DNA of 64,000 nt from NCBI GenBank assembly GCA_032622095.1, contig CP136066.1, positions 56,076,609 through 56,140,608 of the forward strand, in the 5' to 3' direction. Below the pieces are notes generated by a model. The model worked only from the letters and a program-made list of their open reading frames with translations. It did not search any database and was not told where the DNA came from. The position numbers and the translations under genes are program-made. This document shows positions 35,952-48,061 of this stretch, in pieces (the stretch's first letter is position 1; each line of letters starts with the position of its first letter). Source of the DNA: Siphonodentalium dalli. Lineage: Eukaryota; Mollusca; Scaphopoda; Gadilida; Siphonodentaliidae.

Positions 35952-38900
35952 CGGTGTGACTAATTACCGCCCGGGACCGCCCGGGACCGCCCGGGAACCG
36001 CCCGGGTGGCCCCACGGGCCCGTGGACACAATATCTCGACGTTACAACGTAGCGACATGCCACCTGAGGGCAACATAGAAAAATTTACTCGCTCGCTCGT
36101 CTCCGGCCGGTCATATTAACCCCACAAATGCCGATATTGGCTAAAATAGCCTGGGTGATTACGGGTGTCTTCGTGTGTTTTCAGACAGATTATTTTGGTC
36201 ACTCGCGGTAGTGCAATACACCTGAGTGTTAATTTCATATATTGACTCGTTGACGCGTCCACGGTCGATGTTATTAACCCCTCAAAATACGGTTAAATAG
36301 TGTATAAACAAAAGAACATTGGGACCGCCCGGGACCGCCCGGGCGACCCCATGGGCCCGTGAACACTATACCTCGACGTTATAACGTAGCGACATACCTC
36401 ACGAGGTCAACCTAGAAAATCGTACTCGCTCGCTCGACTCCGGCCGGTGTTATTAACCCCTCAATATCCGATAAAATGGTATATAAACAAAAAGAACATT
36501 GGGACCGACCGGGACCGCCCGGGAGGCCCCATGGACACGTGGACACTATATCTCGACGTTATAACGTAGCGACATACCCCACGAGGTCAACCTAGAAAAT
36601 GGTACTCGCTCGCTCGACTCCGGCCGGTGTTATTAACCCCTCAAACTCCGATAAAATGGTATATAAACAAAAATAATATTGGGACCGCCCGGGTGGCCCC
36701 AAGGGCCCGTGGACACAATATCTCGACGTTATAACGTAGCGACATGCCACCGAGGGCAACATAGAAAATTTACTCGCTCGCGCGTCTCCGGCCGGTCATA
36801 TTAACCCCACAAATGCCGATATTGGCTAAAATAGCCTGGGTGATTACGGGTGTCTTCGTGTGTTTTCAGACAGATTATTTTGGTCATTCGCGGTAGTGCA
36901 ACACACCTGAGTGTTAATTTCATATATTGACTCGTTGACGCGTCCACGGTCGATGTTATTAACCCCTCAAAATACGGTAAAATAGTGTATAAACAAAAGA
37001 ACATTGGGACCGCCCGGGACCGCCCGGGCGACCCCATGGGCACGTGAACACTATACCTGGACGTTATAACGTAGCGACATACCCCACGAGGTCAACCTAG
37101 AAAATGGTACTCGCTCGCTCGACTCCGGCCGGTGTTATTAACCCCTCAAAATCCGATAAAATGGTATATAAACAAAAATAACATTGGGACCGCCCGGGAC
37201 CGCCCCGGTGGCCACACGGGCCCGTGGACACAATATCTCGACGTTATAACGTAGCGACATGCCACCCGAGGGCAACATAGAAAATTTACTCGCTCGCTCG
37301 TCTCCGGCCGGTCATATTAACCCCACAAATGCCGATATTAGCAAAAAAATTACGGGTGTCTTCGTGTGTTTTCAGACAAATTATTTTGGTCATTCGCGGT
37401 AGTGCAATACACATGAGTGTTAATTCCATATATTGACTCATTGACGCGTCCACGGTCGATGTTACTAACCCCTCAAATTACGGTAAAATAGTGTGTAAAC
37501 AAAAGAACCTTGGGACCACCCGGGACCGCCCGGGCGACCCCATGGGCACGTGGATGCTATATCTCGACGTTATAACGTAGCGACATACCCCACGAGGTCA
37601 ACCTAGAAAATGGTACTCGCTCGCTCGACTCCGGCCGGTGTTATTAACCCCTCAAAATCCGATCAAATGGTATATAAACAAAAATAATATTGGGACCGCC
37701 CGGGTGGCCCCAAGGGCCCGTGGACACAATATCTCGACGTTATAACGTAGCGACATGCCACCCGAGGGCAACATAGAAAATTTACTCGCTCGCTCGTCTC
37801 CGGCCGGTCATATTAAACCCACAAATGCCGATATTGGCTAAAAGAGCCTGGGTGATTACGGGTGTCTTCGTGTGTTTTCAACAGATTATTTTGGTCATTC
37901 GCGGTAGTGCAATACACATGAGTGTTAATTCCATATATTGACTCGTTGACGCGTCCACGGCCGATGTTACTAACCCCTCAAAATACGGTAAAATAGTGTA
38001 TAAACAAAAGAACCTTGGGACGGCCCGGGACCGCCCGGGCGACACTATGGGCCCGTGGACACCATATCTCGACGTTATAACATAGCGACATACCCCACGA
38101 GTTCAACCTAGAAAATGTTACTCGCTCGCTCGACTCCGGCCGGTGTTATTAACCCCTCAATATCCGATAAAATGGTATATACACAAAAAGAACATTGGGA
38201 CCGTCCGGGACCGCCTGGGATGCCCCATGGACACGTGGACACTATATCTCGACGTTATAACGTAGCAACATACCCCACGAGGTCAACCTAGAAAATGATA
38301 CTCGCTCGCTCGTCTCCGGCCGGTGTTATTAACCCCTCAAAATCCGATAAAATGGTATATAAACAAAAATAACACTGGGACCGCCCGGGACCGCCCGGGA
38401 GGCCACATGGGCACGTGGATACTATATCTCGACGTTATAACGTAGCGACATACCCCACGAGGTCAACCTAGAAAATGGTAATCGCTCGCTTGACTCCGGC
38501 CGGTGTTATTAACCCCTCAAAATCCGATAAAATGGTATATAAACAAAAATAACATTGGGACCGCCCTGGACCGCCCGGGAGGCCCAATGGGCACGTGGAT
38601 ACTATATCTGGACGTTATAACGTAGCGACATACCCCACGAGGTCAACCTAGAAAATGGTACTCGCTCGCTTGACTCCGGTCGGTGTTATTAACCCCACAA
38701 AATCCGATAAAATGGTATATAAACAAAAATAACATTGGGACCGCCCGGGACCGCCCGGGTGGCCCCACGGGCCCGTGGACACAATATCTCGACGTTATAA
38801 CGTAGCGACATGCCACCCGAGGGCAACATAGAAAATTTACTCGCTCGCTCGTCTCCGGCCTGTCATATTAACCCCACAAATGCCGATATTGGCTAAAAGA

Positions 38901-39068
38901 GCCTGGGTGATTACGGGTGTCTTCGTGTGTTTTCAAACAGATTAAGTTGGTGAGTCGCGATAGTGCAATACAGCTGAGTGTTAATTCCATATATTTACTC
39001 GTTGACGCGTCCACGGCCGATGTTATTAACCCCTCAAAATACGGTAAAATGGTGTATAAACAAAAAGA
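35952..39068 (+). repeat. left satellite array of the 13.6-kb element
   Basis: Thirteen units, each opening with GGGACCGCCCGGG. Two kinds alternate: A (about 180 bp) and B (about 325-345 bp, with an extra block holding GGTGATTACGGGTGTCTTCG). Order: B A A B A B A B A A A A B. Each unit has ATATCTCGACGTTATAACGT, CTCGCTCGCTCG, and a TATA-like GGTATATAAAC or GTGTATAAAC near its end. Confidence 0.92.
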
Positions 39069-41204
39069 ACTGAAGTCGTGCATGGGGTGTCAAAATGCAC
39101 TTTATGTTACTAAATCGTCTGCGTAGCCAGAACCATGGTGGCCACAAGGGAATCCTTGCATTTTCGGGACGGAATTCAAGGAGCATTCTAATGAAATGGT
39201 TATTCGCCGGCACACCGCCACCCCACCACCACCTGAAAGGCAGTGCACCGAGATTATCAGAGAAAGTTTGCTTCCAGATTCAGGACATTACGTTAACATT
39301 CATGGATCGCATAATGTAATGCACAAATTCGCCGCCCACCCCAACCAATTCAGATAGCCGATTTGTCTTCGCAATTCCACTTCCAGTTCTAGATATTGAC
39401 TATTTGTGATTGAAGGGTCGTCTAGTGCACAAACTAACAAACTTATCTGACGTCGGAGTTTTAAGAATAATGTTATTCGCTATCCAATGGCAACCTAATA
39501 TAACAGTTTTGAACGAAACGGGGCTTCCATGTCCAGGAAATGACTGTTAACATTGATGGGTCGCCTAATATAATACATAAAACAAGAAACTCATCTGACT
39601 TTCAAGTTTTAATAATAAAGTTATTCCCCCCCACCAATTCAGGTCACATGTCACAGATTTGTTTTTCGCAATTCGACTTCCAGTTTTAGAAAGTTTTTTT
39701 TACTCGCCACCTCGAATTGCGATCACAGAAGTTGGCCCGAAAATTACTTCTAAACCAAGAGAATGAGCTCTTGCGATGCAATGAGGCCTAATATAATCAA
39801 ATCAGATCACATATATTTGTTCGCAGCTCTATCTCCACTTATAGAAATTGAAAAGTCACTATTTAAGGACCGACTAGTCTAATCGAACGCACCAATTTAT
39901 ACATGCCTGAAATAGTATCATATTATGACCAATAAAGAGCGTTTATTGTAAAATCAGCCATTTGCCCCTTTAAGTCGTCTGAAGTTAACAGCATCTATAA
40001 CGCTGTGGGCTAATTTTACCCACATGTTTCAATTCTCACCGATCAGATTGCAACAAATTTTGGTTATATAATTAATGATTTTATTTTATTAATAATTAGT
40101 GCCCTTTTAAGACATTTGGGGTGCTATTCACCGGCTGGGTTTATAATATAGTCCAGGTAGTTTTACGAGGCGACGCTCAATGCGAAGCTATCGGTGGACA
40201 TATCGATGGGAAGACATCGCCGCGCCATATAGGATTATCCAATCAAGGTGATTGGCGTCAATCATAGATTGACCACCGGTCACATAAACATGCTGCGTGT
40301 AACAGTACACGTTTGTACACATTTCAACAATGAGCAACCGAGGAAAACGACGTGGGGCAAAACATACCACCGACGACATGAGGGGGTCTACAAAAAAATC
40401 CGTATATAGGGCCGGGGTGGGTGGGTGGTCCAGAGGCCGAAACAATCGTGCTTGTAAATGTTTTTCCAAAATGGGTTTTTTTCAAACAATTTACAAGTAC
40501 TGACCATGTAATGTTGTTTGTAAGCATGTTAGTATCATGTTTGTTGGCATATGGCTATATAGACAGCTATAGTGACTATTTAGCCTCAGATTTAGCAACA
40601 TTCTGGATTTCACAGGATCCCGTCCCACTTCTCAGTGGAAAACCGTAATTTAGTAAAAAAAAATAATGTATTACCCAGTTGTATTACCCGAATAAAAGTA
40701 ATAAAATAAAAAAAACTGTATCACAAATACTACATGGTGAATACTCAATGATGACTAGATATCATTGACCCGATTGTTGCATAACATGAAATTGAAAAGG
40801 GTATCTCATAAATTTCTAATGTCTGAAATACTGTCTTGTTCTGGCATGCAATCAAATTCATTCCTTCTGGTTATTTCTCATCTTTTTAATGATTGCAAGT
40901 AATGTTAATTTGCAGCACTTATCCAAATAAAACTGAATTGGTTATGATGAATGTTTATTGTTCAGACAATCCCAACTGAAGGTGACGCTATTCTCCTTGA
41001 ATTTACGAACTTCATCTTGAAGCTTAAATACTGCTCAACAAGACTAAACTAAAATACTAATTGTATACTGATATCGCTTACAAATGGATGAACTGAAATA
41101 ATGTGATGCATTCAGATGCTTTGAGAAATGACATTCTTCAATGTCTTCAAAGTTCAAACTAAAATCAAGAATAAAATCTGACTGAGACTATACTGCAGAC
41201 TCTA
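39069..41204. repeat. interior of the 13.6-kb element: diverged ~200-bp repeats, then unannotated
   Basis: Three decayed copies of a roughly 200-bp unit lie between about 39270 and 39910 (shared TTAACATT-ATGG-TCGC, CGCAATTC-ACTTCCAGTT, TCATCTGACTT blocks). The rest, to 41204, shows no supported feature; open frames of 60-90 codons have no recognisable domain. Confidence 0.45.
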
Positions 41205-41660
41205 GTGCACAAATATACATACAAATGGTTGATTTATAATAATGCAAAATGTGTTTACGGATGGAACCAAGTTGGTAGCTCTGGTATGCATCGACAGGCA
41301 AAACCTGTGATATGCAGTAATATCTGCATACATCCTTCCCGTATCATTCAGGTCTATCACCATACCAAACCACGTCAAAATTCCGAGTCGACAACCGACA
41401 CTTCAACTTATATGGCAAAAACTTTGTACGGATTGAATTTCATAAACAGGGCCCATGGATAACTCTGGTAGGTATTGGTACTCACAATCCGTGATATTAT
41501 GCATATTCGTTCCCCATTTATGGTCCGTCACATGTCATAGAGCATCAAAATATGACAACCGACTCTTGAGTTGTGATGTAAAATGTTTGTACGGACGGAC
41601 GCACGGACGGCTCGAGACGTCAACTATATACCCGCCGACTAATATAGGGGGTATAGTAAC
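41205..41660 (+). repeat. interspersed repeat ending in 'acggacgg', two tandem units
   Basis: Two diverged units (about 41270-41450 and 41455-41610) with GTATGCA...CCC-T-T--GGTCTRTCAC and CATCAAAATATGACAACCGACTCTT, ending TTTGTACGGACGGACGCACGG. The same family is on the other strand at 63110-63480. Confidence 0.65.
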
Positions 41661-41768
41661 CATATATCTATGTGTATACCTAACCAAAACAATTCCCCTC
41701 CTCACCCACCCCGGTGGATAAGACTAAAGAGTTCTTTGATCATGCATAAATAATTGTAGAACCCCTGA

Positions 41769-43660
41769 GGCCCGTTCCAAACGACGGATTTTTGTCGACT
41801 CGACTCGAATTGTATTAAATCCGTCGGTGATGCGTCTGCGGTCAATTTTGTTTCAAACGGACGCATCTTTGTCGCGTCGAATCTAATACATCGGTCGATT
41901 TATTTAAAGGTGCACTCCATGTTACCTTCACAAAATGGTCACGCGTAGACATAGAGGCCTATATATACCGGTATGTTATACATATATATACTAAAATACA
42001 GTATAAATTATGTATAAATATATGCGCGATTGCAGCGCGAATATATGTGCATATGTATATGAGAATGTATATAGTACATATAGTTATATAATATAATATA
42101 ATAGGCGCTACAAATAAATGTTAGATCGTGCAACCAATTTCCATATATGTGTATACCATGCATGTAAATACAGGTATACAAGAATTATTATAAATAAGAC
42201 TACCACCCCTACCCTTATAATAAGGAATACCGGAATATATGAATTATTATAAATAAGAGGTTACCACCCCTATACCCCTAATAATAAGTAATGCCGGTAT
42301 ATATATGAATTATTATAAATAAGATCAGTGGTACCACCCCTACCCCTACAACCTATTGTTGCCCAATCCTCTTTTGAACACTTTAAGATTATATGTTATG
42401 TATTTATTGTTTGTAATTATGTTCTCTTTAGTTCAAATAAAATATTGTTTAAACCAATGAGGAATACCGGAATATATTAATTAAATATTATAAATCATAG
42501 GCTACCACCTATATATCCTTTATAATAATGAATACCGGTATCTATGAATTATTATAAATCATAGGCTACCATCCCTACCCCTCATAATAAGTAATACCGG
42601 TTTATATGAATTATTATAAATCTGAGGCTACCACCCCTACCCCTTATAATAAGGAATACCGGTATATATAAATTATTATAAATCATAGGCTACCACTCTG
42701 CCCCTTATAACAAGTAATACCTGAATATATGAATTATTATAAATAAGAGGTTACCACCCCTTTACCCCTCATAATAAGTAATACCGGTATATATGAATTA
42801 TTATAAATCTGAGGCTACCACCCCTACCCCTTATAATAAGGAATACCGGTATATATAAATTATTATAAATCTTAGGCTACCACTCTGCCCCGTATAACAA
42901 TACCCGAATATATGCATTATTATAAATAAGAGGTTACCACCCCTTTACCCCTCATAATAAGTAATATCGGTATATATGAATTAGTATAAGATCAGTAGTA
43001 CCACCTCTGCCCCTTATAATAAGTAATACCGGTAAATATTAATTATTATACATCAGAGACTACCACCCCTATTCCGTACAATAAGGAATATCGGTCTTGA
43101 ATTATTATAAATCAGTTGCTAACTTGCTACAACCCCTACCCCTTATACCGGTATATATGGATTATTCTAAAACATTGATAGTATATCCATTATAAGATGT
43201 GAGTCAGTGACATGCCATGTTCGTTGAGGAATCAAACTACCAAAATAATTACAATTTGCACAATGTTACCTAAGCAATGCTTATAGATATATCTTTCTTT
43301 ATGACAAAGAGAGCGTGCGACAAATGACGTCATGTGGGTATTTCCTCAGATAAGGGGAGCCCCCTCGTTATTATGCAATTATCATATCATTATCATATCA
43401 TTTGCATTCGTTCTTCGGCAACTTTCGGCTCTTCTCGTCACATGTATTAGATTCGAGTCGTCAAAAATCCGTCGTTTGAAACCAAGACGGATTTCAGACG
43501 CATCACCGACGAAGATTCGTCTGAATTGGACGGAGATTCGTCTGTGATGCGTCTGACACGGATCTAATTGTTTCAAACGTCGCATTTTTGACGCATTTAA
43601 TACAATTGTGGGTCTGGTATTAGATTCGAGTCGACACAAATCCGTCGTTTGGAACGGGCC
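41769..43660. mobile_element. TIR element nested in the 13.6-kb element, Harbinger-like by target site
   Basis: TGA at 41766-41768 and 43661-43663 flanks perfect GGCCCGTTCCAAACGACGG termini. The inverted similarity runs about 40 bp with one mismatch, and more loosely for about 130-200 bp through repeated ACGGATT/GACGCAT motifs. A 3-bp duplication and GG start are compatible with PIF/Harbinger. No transposase; the interior is a minisatellite. Confidence 0.7.
42165..43165. repeat. ~60-bp minisatellite inside the nested TIR element
   Basis: About 15 diverged units of GAATTATTATAAAT..., then a TACCACCCCTACCCCTTATA block, and AATAAGTAATACCGGTATAT. Each contains the palindrome ATACCGGTAT and alternates an AT-rich and a pyrimidine-rich half. 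Confidence 0.9.
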
Positions 43661-43663
43661 TGA

Positions 43664-46207
43664 CCTGTTTACCACTATTTACACTGGCCAGTGTTCTCTG
43701 TCAGACTAAACACGCTCGATATATTAAGGCTATAATGCGGTCTAGGGCAATTTGTGACATACAGTGTACCTACACAATGCTTTATTATTGTTGTTAGATA
43801 CTGGAAACACCAGGAAACACCTGGAAATACAGTTTTTTTTTCGTTTTTCTGACCTGTGCTTTACCGATTAAGGATGTTATTGCTTGAGTCTTAATTTTAC
43901 ACACTTTGCACCAAAAAAGGATAGTGGAATTGGATTGAAAGGCAGTTAACACAGTTATTGAAGAACGGCTAAAAAACTCTGAAATTTTGATAAAAACATG
44001 AGAAAGGGGGTGGGTCCCTAACATTTGGAGGAACAAATTTGCACAAATGGGGTGGTGGGTCCCTCGGGGTCGGAAAAAAACTGTTTGGGCCCTATATGTG
44101 CAATTGTTTTCCAGACCCCCCCCCCCCCCCCCCCCCACTGCCGACGAGCATTGTGGAGAGAAGAATCAAAATACTAAAGAACAAAGAAACCGGCACCATT
44201 CACCAGCGCCGGAAAAACGATGCATGGAAGAAATGTCTTTGGAAATAGCAGGGAAATATCCAAACAGAACCAAAACACAAACAAAATTCTTCTGAGACGT
44301 TATCTTCTTGGCTCTTCATTTTCACACTGTGCTAATTAAAAAACCTCATTAATATCATTGAAACTCATTCTGCAGATATATAAACGCAAGCATGAGTCTC
44401 CACACAATTATACCCAAAAATTATATCGCTATACATGCCGATTGTGGCCGATGAGTGTTCATGAATTAGTCGTAAGACGGCGTCAATTGACAGGTGACAA
44501 ATCTGATAGATTGGATCAATCACATCATCGACAGCGTGTGTCGTTTGCGCTAAAGCAAAGATACCTTTGCGTTCAGCCGCTACCATATAAACTACCTGGT
44601 TTATAAAATAGTCTCGCTTGGGGTGAATAGCACCCCTGATGTCAACTGGACATGTATAATAGGATTTTCCTGGTCAAAGTACCTCCCCGTATTGCAACGC
44701 AACCCACGACCTTTTGGGCAAGGACTGAAAACATTATTCCCAGTGATGGAGGTCATCATACTCTCCATATGTGGAGCTAATAAAGAAAATATATTATATG
44801 TAATATGGTCATCCCCCCCACCCCCATATAAAATATATTGACTCACCTTCAGCTTCAGTAGAGCAGACGGAACACGGATACAGCACCATGGATGGAAGCG
44901 TGAATCGAAAACGTGGTCGCATGATTTTAAGATATTTAGAATTATATTTTATTTTTATAAAGTGAGTAGATGGGCGCGAAGCGCCCGGGATGGTCGAAAA
45001 GATCGAGTGATCTTCTCCTTCACCCCACGGTTTGTTGTTGTTGGAGATATAGCACACAGAAAATAGTCATGTCTGAACACGGCAAAAGCGGACACAATTG
45101 AATTAATGTTATCTCTTTGATTGAATTAATTGGATGGATTATTTGGGGAAGAGCCCGCGAGCTTTAATATGGGGTGTGAGGGGTGTCCCGGTGGGTCCCT
45201 TTAATATATGGTTGAGCTGAGCGTGTCATATGGTGCGCTGAAAAAGGAGCGGGGCCCGTGTTATAATTTAAAATAGTGTTAGTTTGTTAGTTATTTAAAA
45301 AAAAAAACCGCAAGGCAGAGCGTGTGATTCAATGTGATTCAATGCGCCATCATACCGCTATTCTGCTATAGCCAAATGCGCAGAGACAGTATGTTTTGTT
45401 TATTTCGTTGTTTCTGTATGGACCGCCCTACGTCACATAGCACGGGCGTAAGTGAAGACTTTGACAGTTTTATGTACAGAGTTATTTGGGTTTCGATAAA
45501 TGAAGTAAATCTGATGATAATGTACAAGATAGACTTTAATTGTTGACGATATATGTGAATGGTTTTGTACAGAGATATATATGATTACATTCAATAGATT
45601 TGTTTTGGGTTTTATATTTTTTTTGTGGTAATTTCTTTATTTTGTTAAAATTATGTATACATTTAGTACATGTCAGTGCGGTCTTGAGCCGTGAGCCGTC
45701 CTGCTCCCGAAGAAATGTCAGAGCGGCAAGCGGGACGAGCATATTTTGGTATATGTCGTTCCTAACTCGTTGAGAGCTATGACCACTTATGGGTCTGTAG
45801 TTCCTGCACCCCACCCCAAGCTAGTGCTGGGTCGGTTTTCAAGCCGGATCCCGCTTGGTTGGTGTTGTTAGGTGAGTGGAATGTGTATGACATGAGCGCT
45901 AGCTTCTGAAAGTGAATTTGTAATTATACGGGTGGCGGGTAGTGCCTGTTATAGAAATGATTGCGTTTCCCCCCAATTTGTATGGGTTCCCAGGGCGCGG
46001 GCGTAAGAGAAATCATCTTCATGTTCTGTTGTAGTTTATTGGTTGCAAAAAAATATGTACGATGGTAGACAATGGTATATGTGAATGTATATATATATAC
46101 AGTGAATATTTTTTGGTTTTTGTGATTTTTTGGGTTGTTTTTAATAGATTCTGTAAAAATATTGAATATATATACACAATTTCTGTAAAGGAAGTGTTGT
46201 CAATTAA
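43664..46207. other. unannotated interior of the 13.6-kb element
   Basis: Contains a C-run (about 44107-44138), a short dispersed-repeat-like block at 44970-45060 (GGGCGCGAAGCGCCC palindrome at about 44970) and AT-rich runs. Open frames up to about 110 codons show no domain. No transposase motif was recognised. Confidence 0.4.
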
Positions 46208-46610
46208 GTAGTGTTAGTTGATTTTGGAGGAGATAATTATTCGACGGCTTACACTACGGCACGACAAGCGTATATTGCCGCCCGAGGACATTCATCAGCG
46301 CCCAAGGAGCCATCTAGGGCGTGAGCCCGATAACTTATGTTTTGATTTTGGTGTTAGTCAATATAATGGTGTACATGTTGTCAATGTTTTGGCGAATGCC
46401 GGTATACAATGAGTGTTAGTTAGTTTTGTAGGAGATAATTATTCGATGACTTATACTACGGCCACGACAAGCGTATCTACGCCGCCCGAGGACATTCATC
46501 AGCGCCCAAGGAGTCATCTAGGGCTTGCTCCCGCTAACCTATGTTTTGATTTGGTGTTAGTCAATATAATAATATGCATATATTCTATAAATACAAGTTC
46601 AGTAATAATA
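46208..46610. repeat. two-copy ~205-bp tandem repeat
   Basis: GTGTTAGTT...GGAGATAATTATTCGA to GTGTTAGTCAATATAAT occurs at about 46208-46370 and again at about 46411-46575, with shared GAGGACATTCATCAGCGCCC. It lies just beyond the 3' end of the LINE ORF below and may be its 3' UTR. Confidence 0.75.
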
Positions 46611-46663
46611 GGTGTTAGGTGGTTAGTCCTTATTGAGTAGTAACTTTCTTAGATTTAGTTCGG

Positions 46664-47505
46664 TTATGAGACTGGAGTTAGGTCCGCCAGTTCTTGTAGC
46701 CTTTGTTTTATGTATGGGACGTCTGCAGTCAAATGAAGGGCAGAAATGGGTGTTGACCTTATTTCGAAAAGGGCTCTTCTAAGTGCTTCATTTTGGGCCC
46801 GCTGCATTCTGCATAGGTTTGTTTGACTGCATTTTGAAGTAACTATTGCCCCGTATTCCATGACTGGGCGAATGAATTGTTTATATAATTTGATTAGGGT
46901 GATTGGGTTTACCCCCCACCCCGTGCCCCGAAGTCTCGTTAGGAGTGCGGTTCTTTGTAAAGCTTTAGTTGAAATATTCTTAATATGCTTGTTAAGTCTG
47001 AAGTTCTCATCTAGAGTGAATCCTAATAGAGTTGCTTCTTTATTTTGTTTTATTGGTTCGTTAAATAGCGTGAGTTTTGGCTCTGATCTATGAATTAGGT
47101 TCCCAAATACTACCAACTGTGTTTTATTTGCATTTAGTTTTATTCTCCATTTGGAACACCATTTTTCAAGTTCTGTGAGTTGTTTTTGCAGTCTAAGTTC
47201 AATTAATTTATTTCCCTTTGCTAGTGTCCATATGCCCAAGTGGAATTGTGAAGCGTGTACATTATGTGTAGACTCTAAAGGTATATCGTTTACGTAGATT
47301 AAAAAAAGGAGAGGACTTAAGACTGACCCCGCGGGGGGTACCGGCTTTAAGGTTGACTGTTTCGGAAATTTCATCATTTATTTTAACTGCTATGTTTCTG
47401 TGTGTTAAGAACGATGATAGAAGTCTAACTATTTTTTGTGGTAGTTCTGTGCGTGTTCTGAGTTTGTATCTGAGCCCATTGTGCCATACAGAATCATTTT
47501 ATTTT
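46664..47505 (-). pseudogene. LINE (Jockey-like) RT fragment
   Basis: On the minus strand: DSVWHNGLRYKL and LPQKIVRLLSSFL (47380-47500), KAGTPRG (about 47330-47350), a frameshift, then SPLLFLIYVNDIPL (47260-47310), SQFHLGIWTLAK where the catalytic A-D-D should be, LEKWCSKWRIKLNANKTQLV (47120-47180) and LLGFTLDENFRLNKHI. It ends LQELADLTPVS. The two catalytic Asp are missing in the SQF(ADD) box, so it is inactive. The N-terminal half is absent. Confidence 0.85.
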
Positions 47506-48061
47506 TAATTCACACACGATTATATATAATCTACCCCATAACGTAATATCGTGTGATTGGTCGATACGCAAATTAAGTACACGGTTTCCAGTATCACAAA
47601 TACTCTCTTCGTCATCTTGATCGTTATTGTCTAGCACCAAGAAGATTTTGGGATTACGACCATTTTCGATTGCAATAAAAACACGGAAACCTCATCGCAA
47701 ATCTCCACTGTTGGCACGAGATTCCCTGTTCGTCTTCCCCAAGTGTTATGAAAACACAGTTTCGGTTTAACTCCGCCAATATGTCTTCTTATTATTGTGA
47801 AGTGGTTAACGTATACAAAATAACAATTGCGATACCGTTTTACTGCTAATTGATATCAACACATTCTCACATCTGCCGCGGCTCTCTTCAGACAAGCAGT
47901 TGCTGTCGAAATCGACACAATTACACTCGCTCGTGTCAAAATATAAAAATTATAGGTGTAAAGTTATTAATTTTTATTGAAAACATTCAAGAAAATTGCG
48001 ATATTTACGATCATGTAGAGCCGAATATGTATAGTGTTACGGTATTTTGCGGGATTTTGTG
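47506..48061. other. unannotated AT-rich interior beside the right array
   Basis: No supported feature. AATATCGTGTGATTGGTCGA at 47546-47565 resembles AATATCGTGTGGTTGGACGA at 49587-49606, just outside the right end of the element. Confidence 0.4.

Noticed and set aside
35952..39068. Satellite arrays as a centromere or CRISPR-like array
   Set aside because: Units are long, contiguous and of two kinds without unique spacers; they terminate at transposon-like boundaries with a target duplication.
36801..39126. Open frames of 60-126 codons inside the satellite (and at 48126-49406) as repeated genes
   Set aside because: Frames recur with the unit and differ by strand; no domain, and stops vary among units.
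45536..45814. NYRPIS motif in a minus-strand ORF as a LINE RT start
   Set aside because: Nothing else of RT follows; the match is short and probably chance, although it lies downstream of the LINE fragment.
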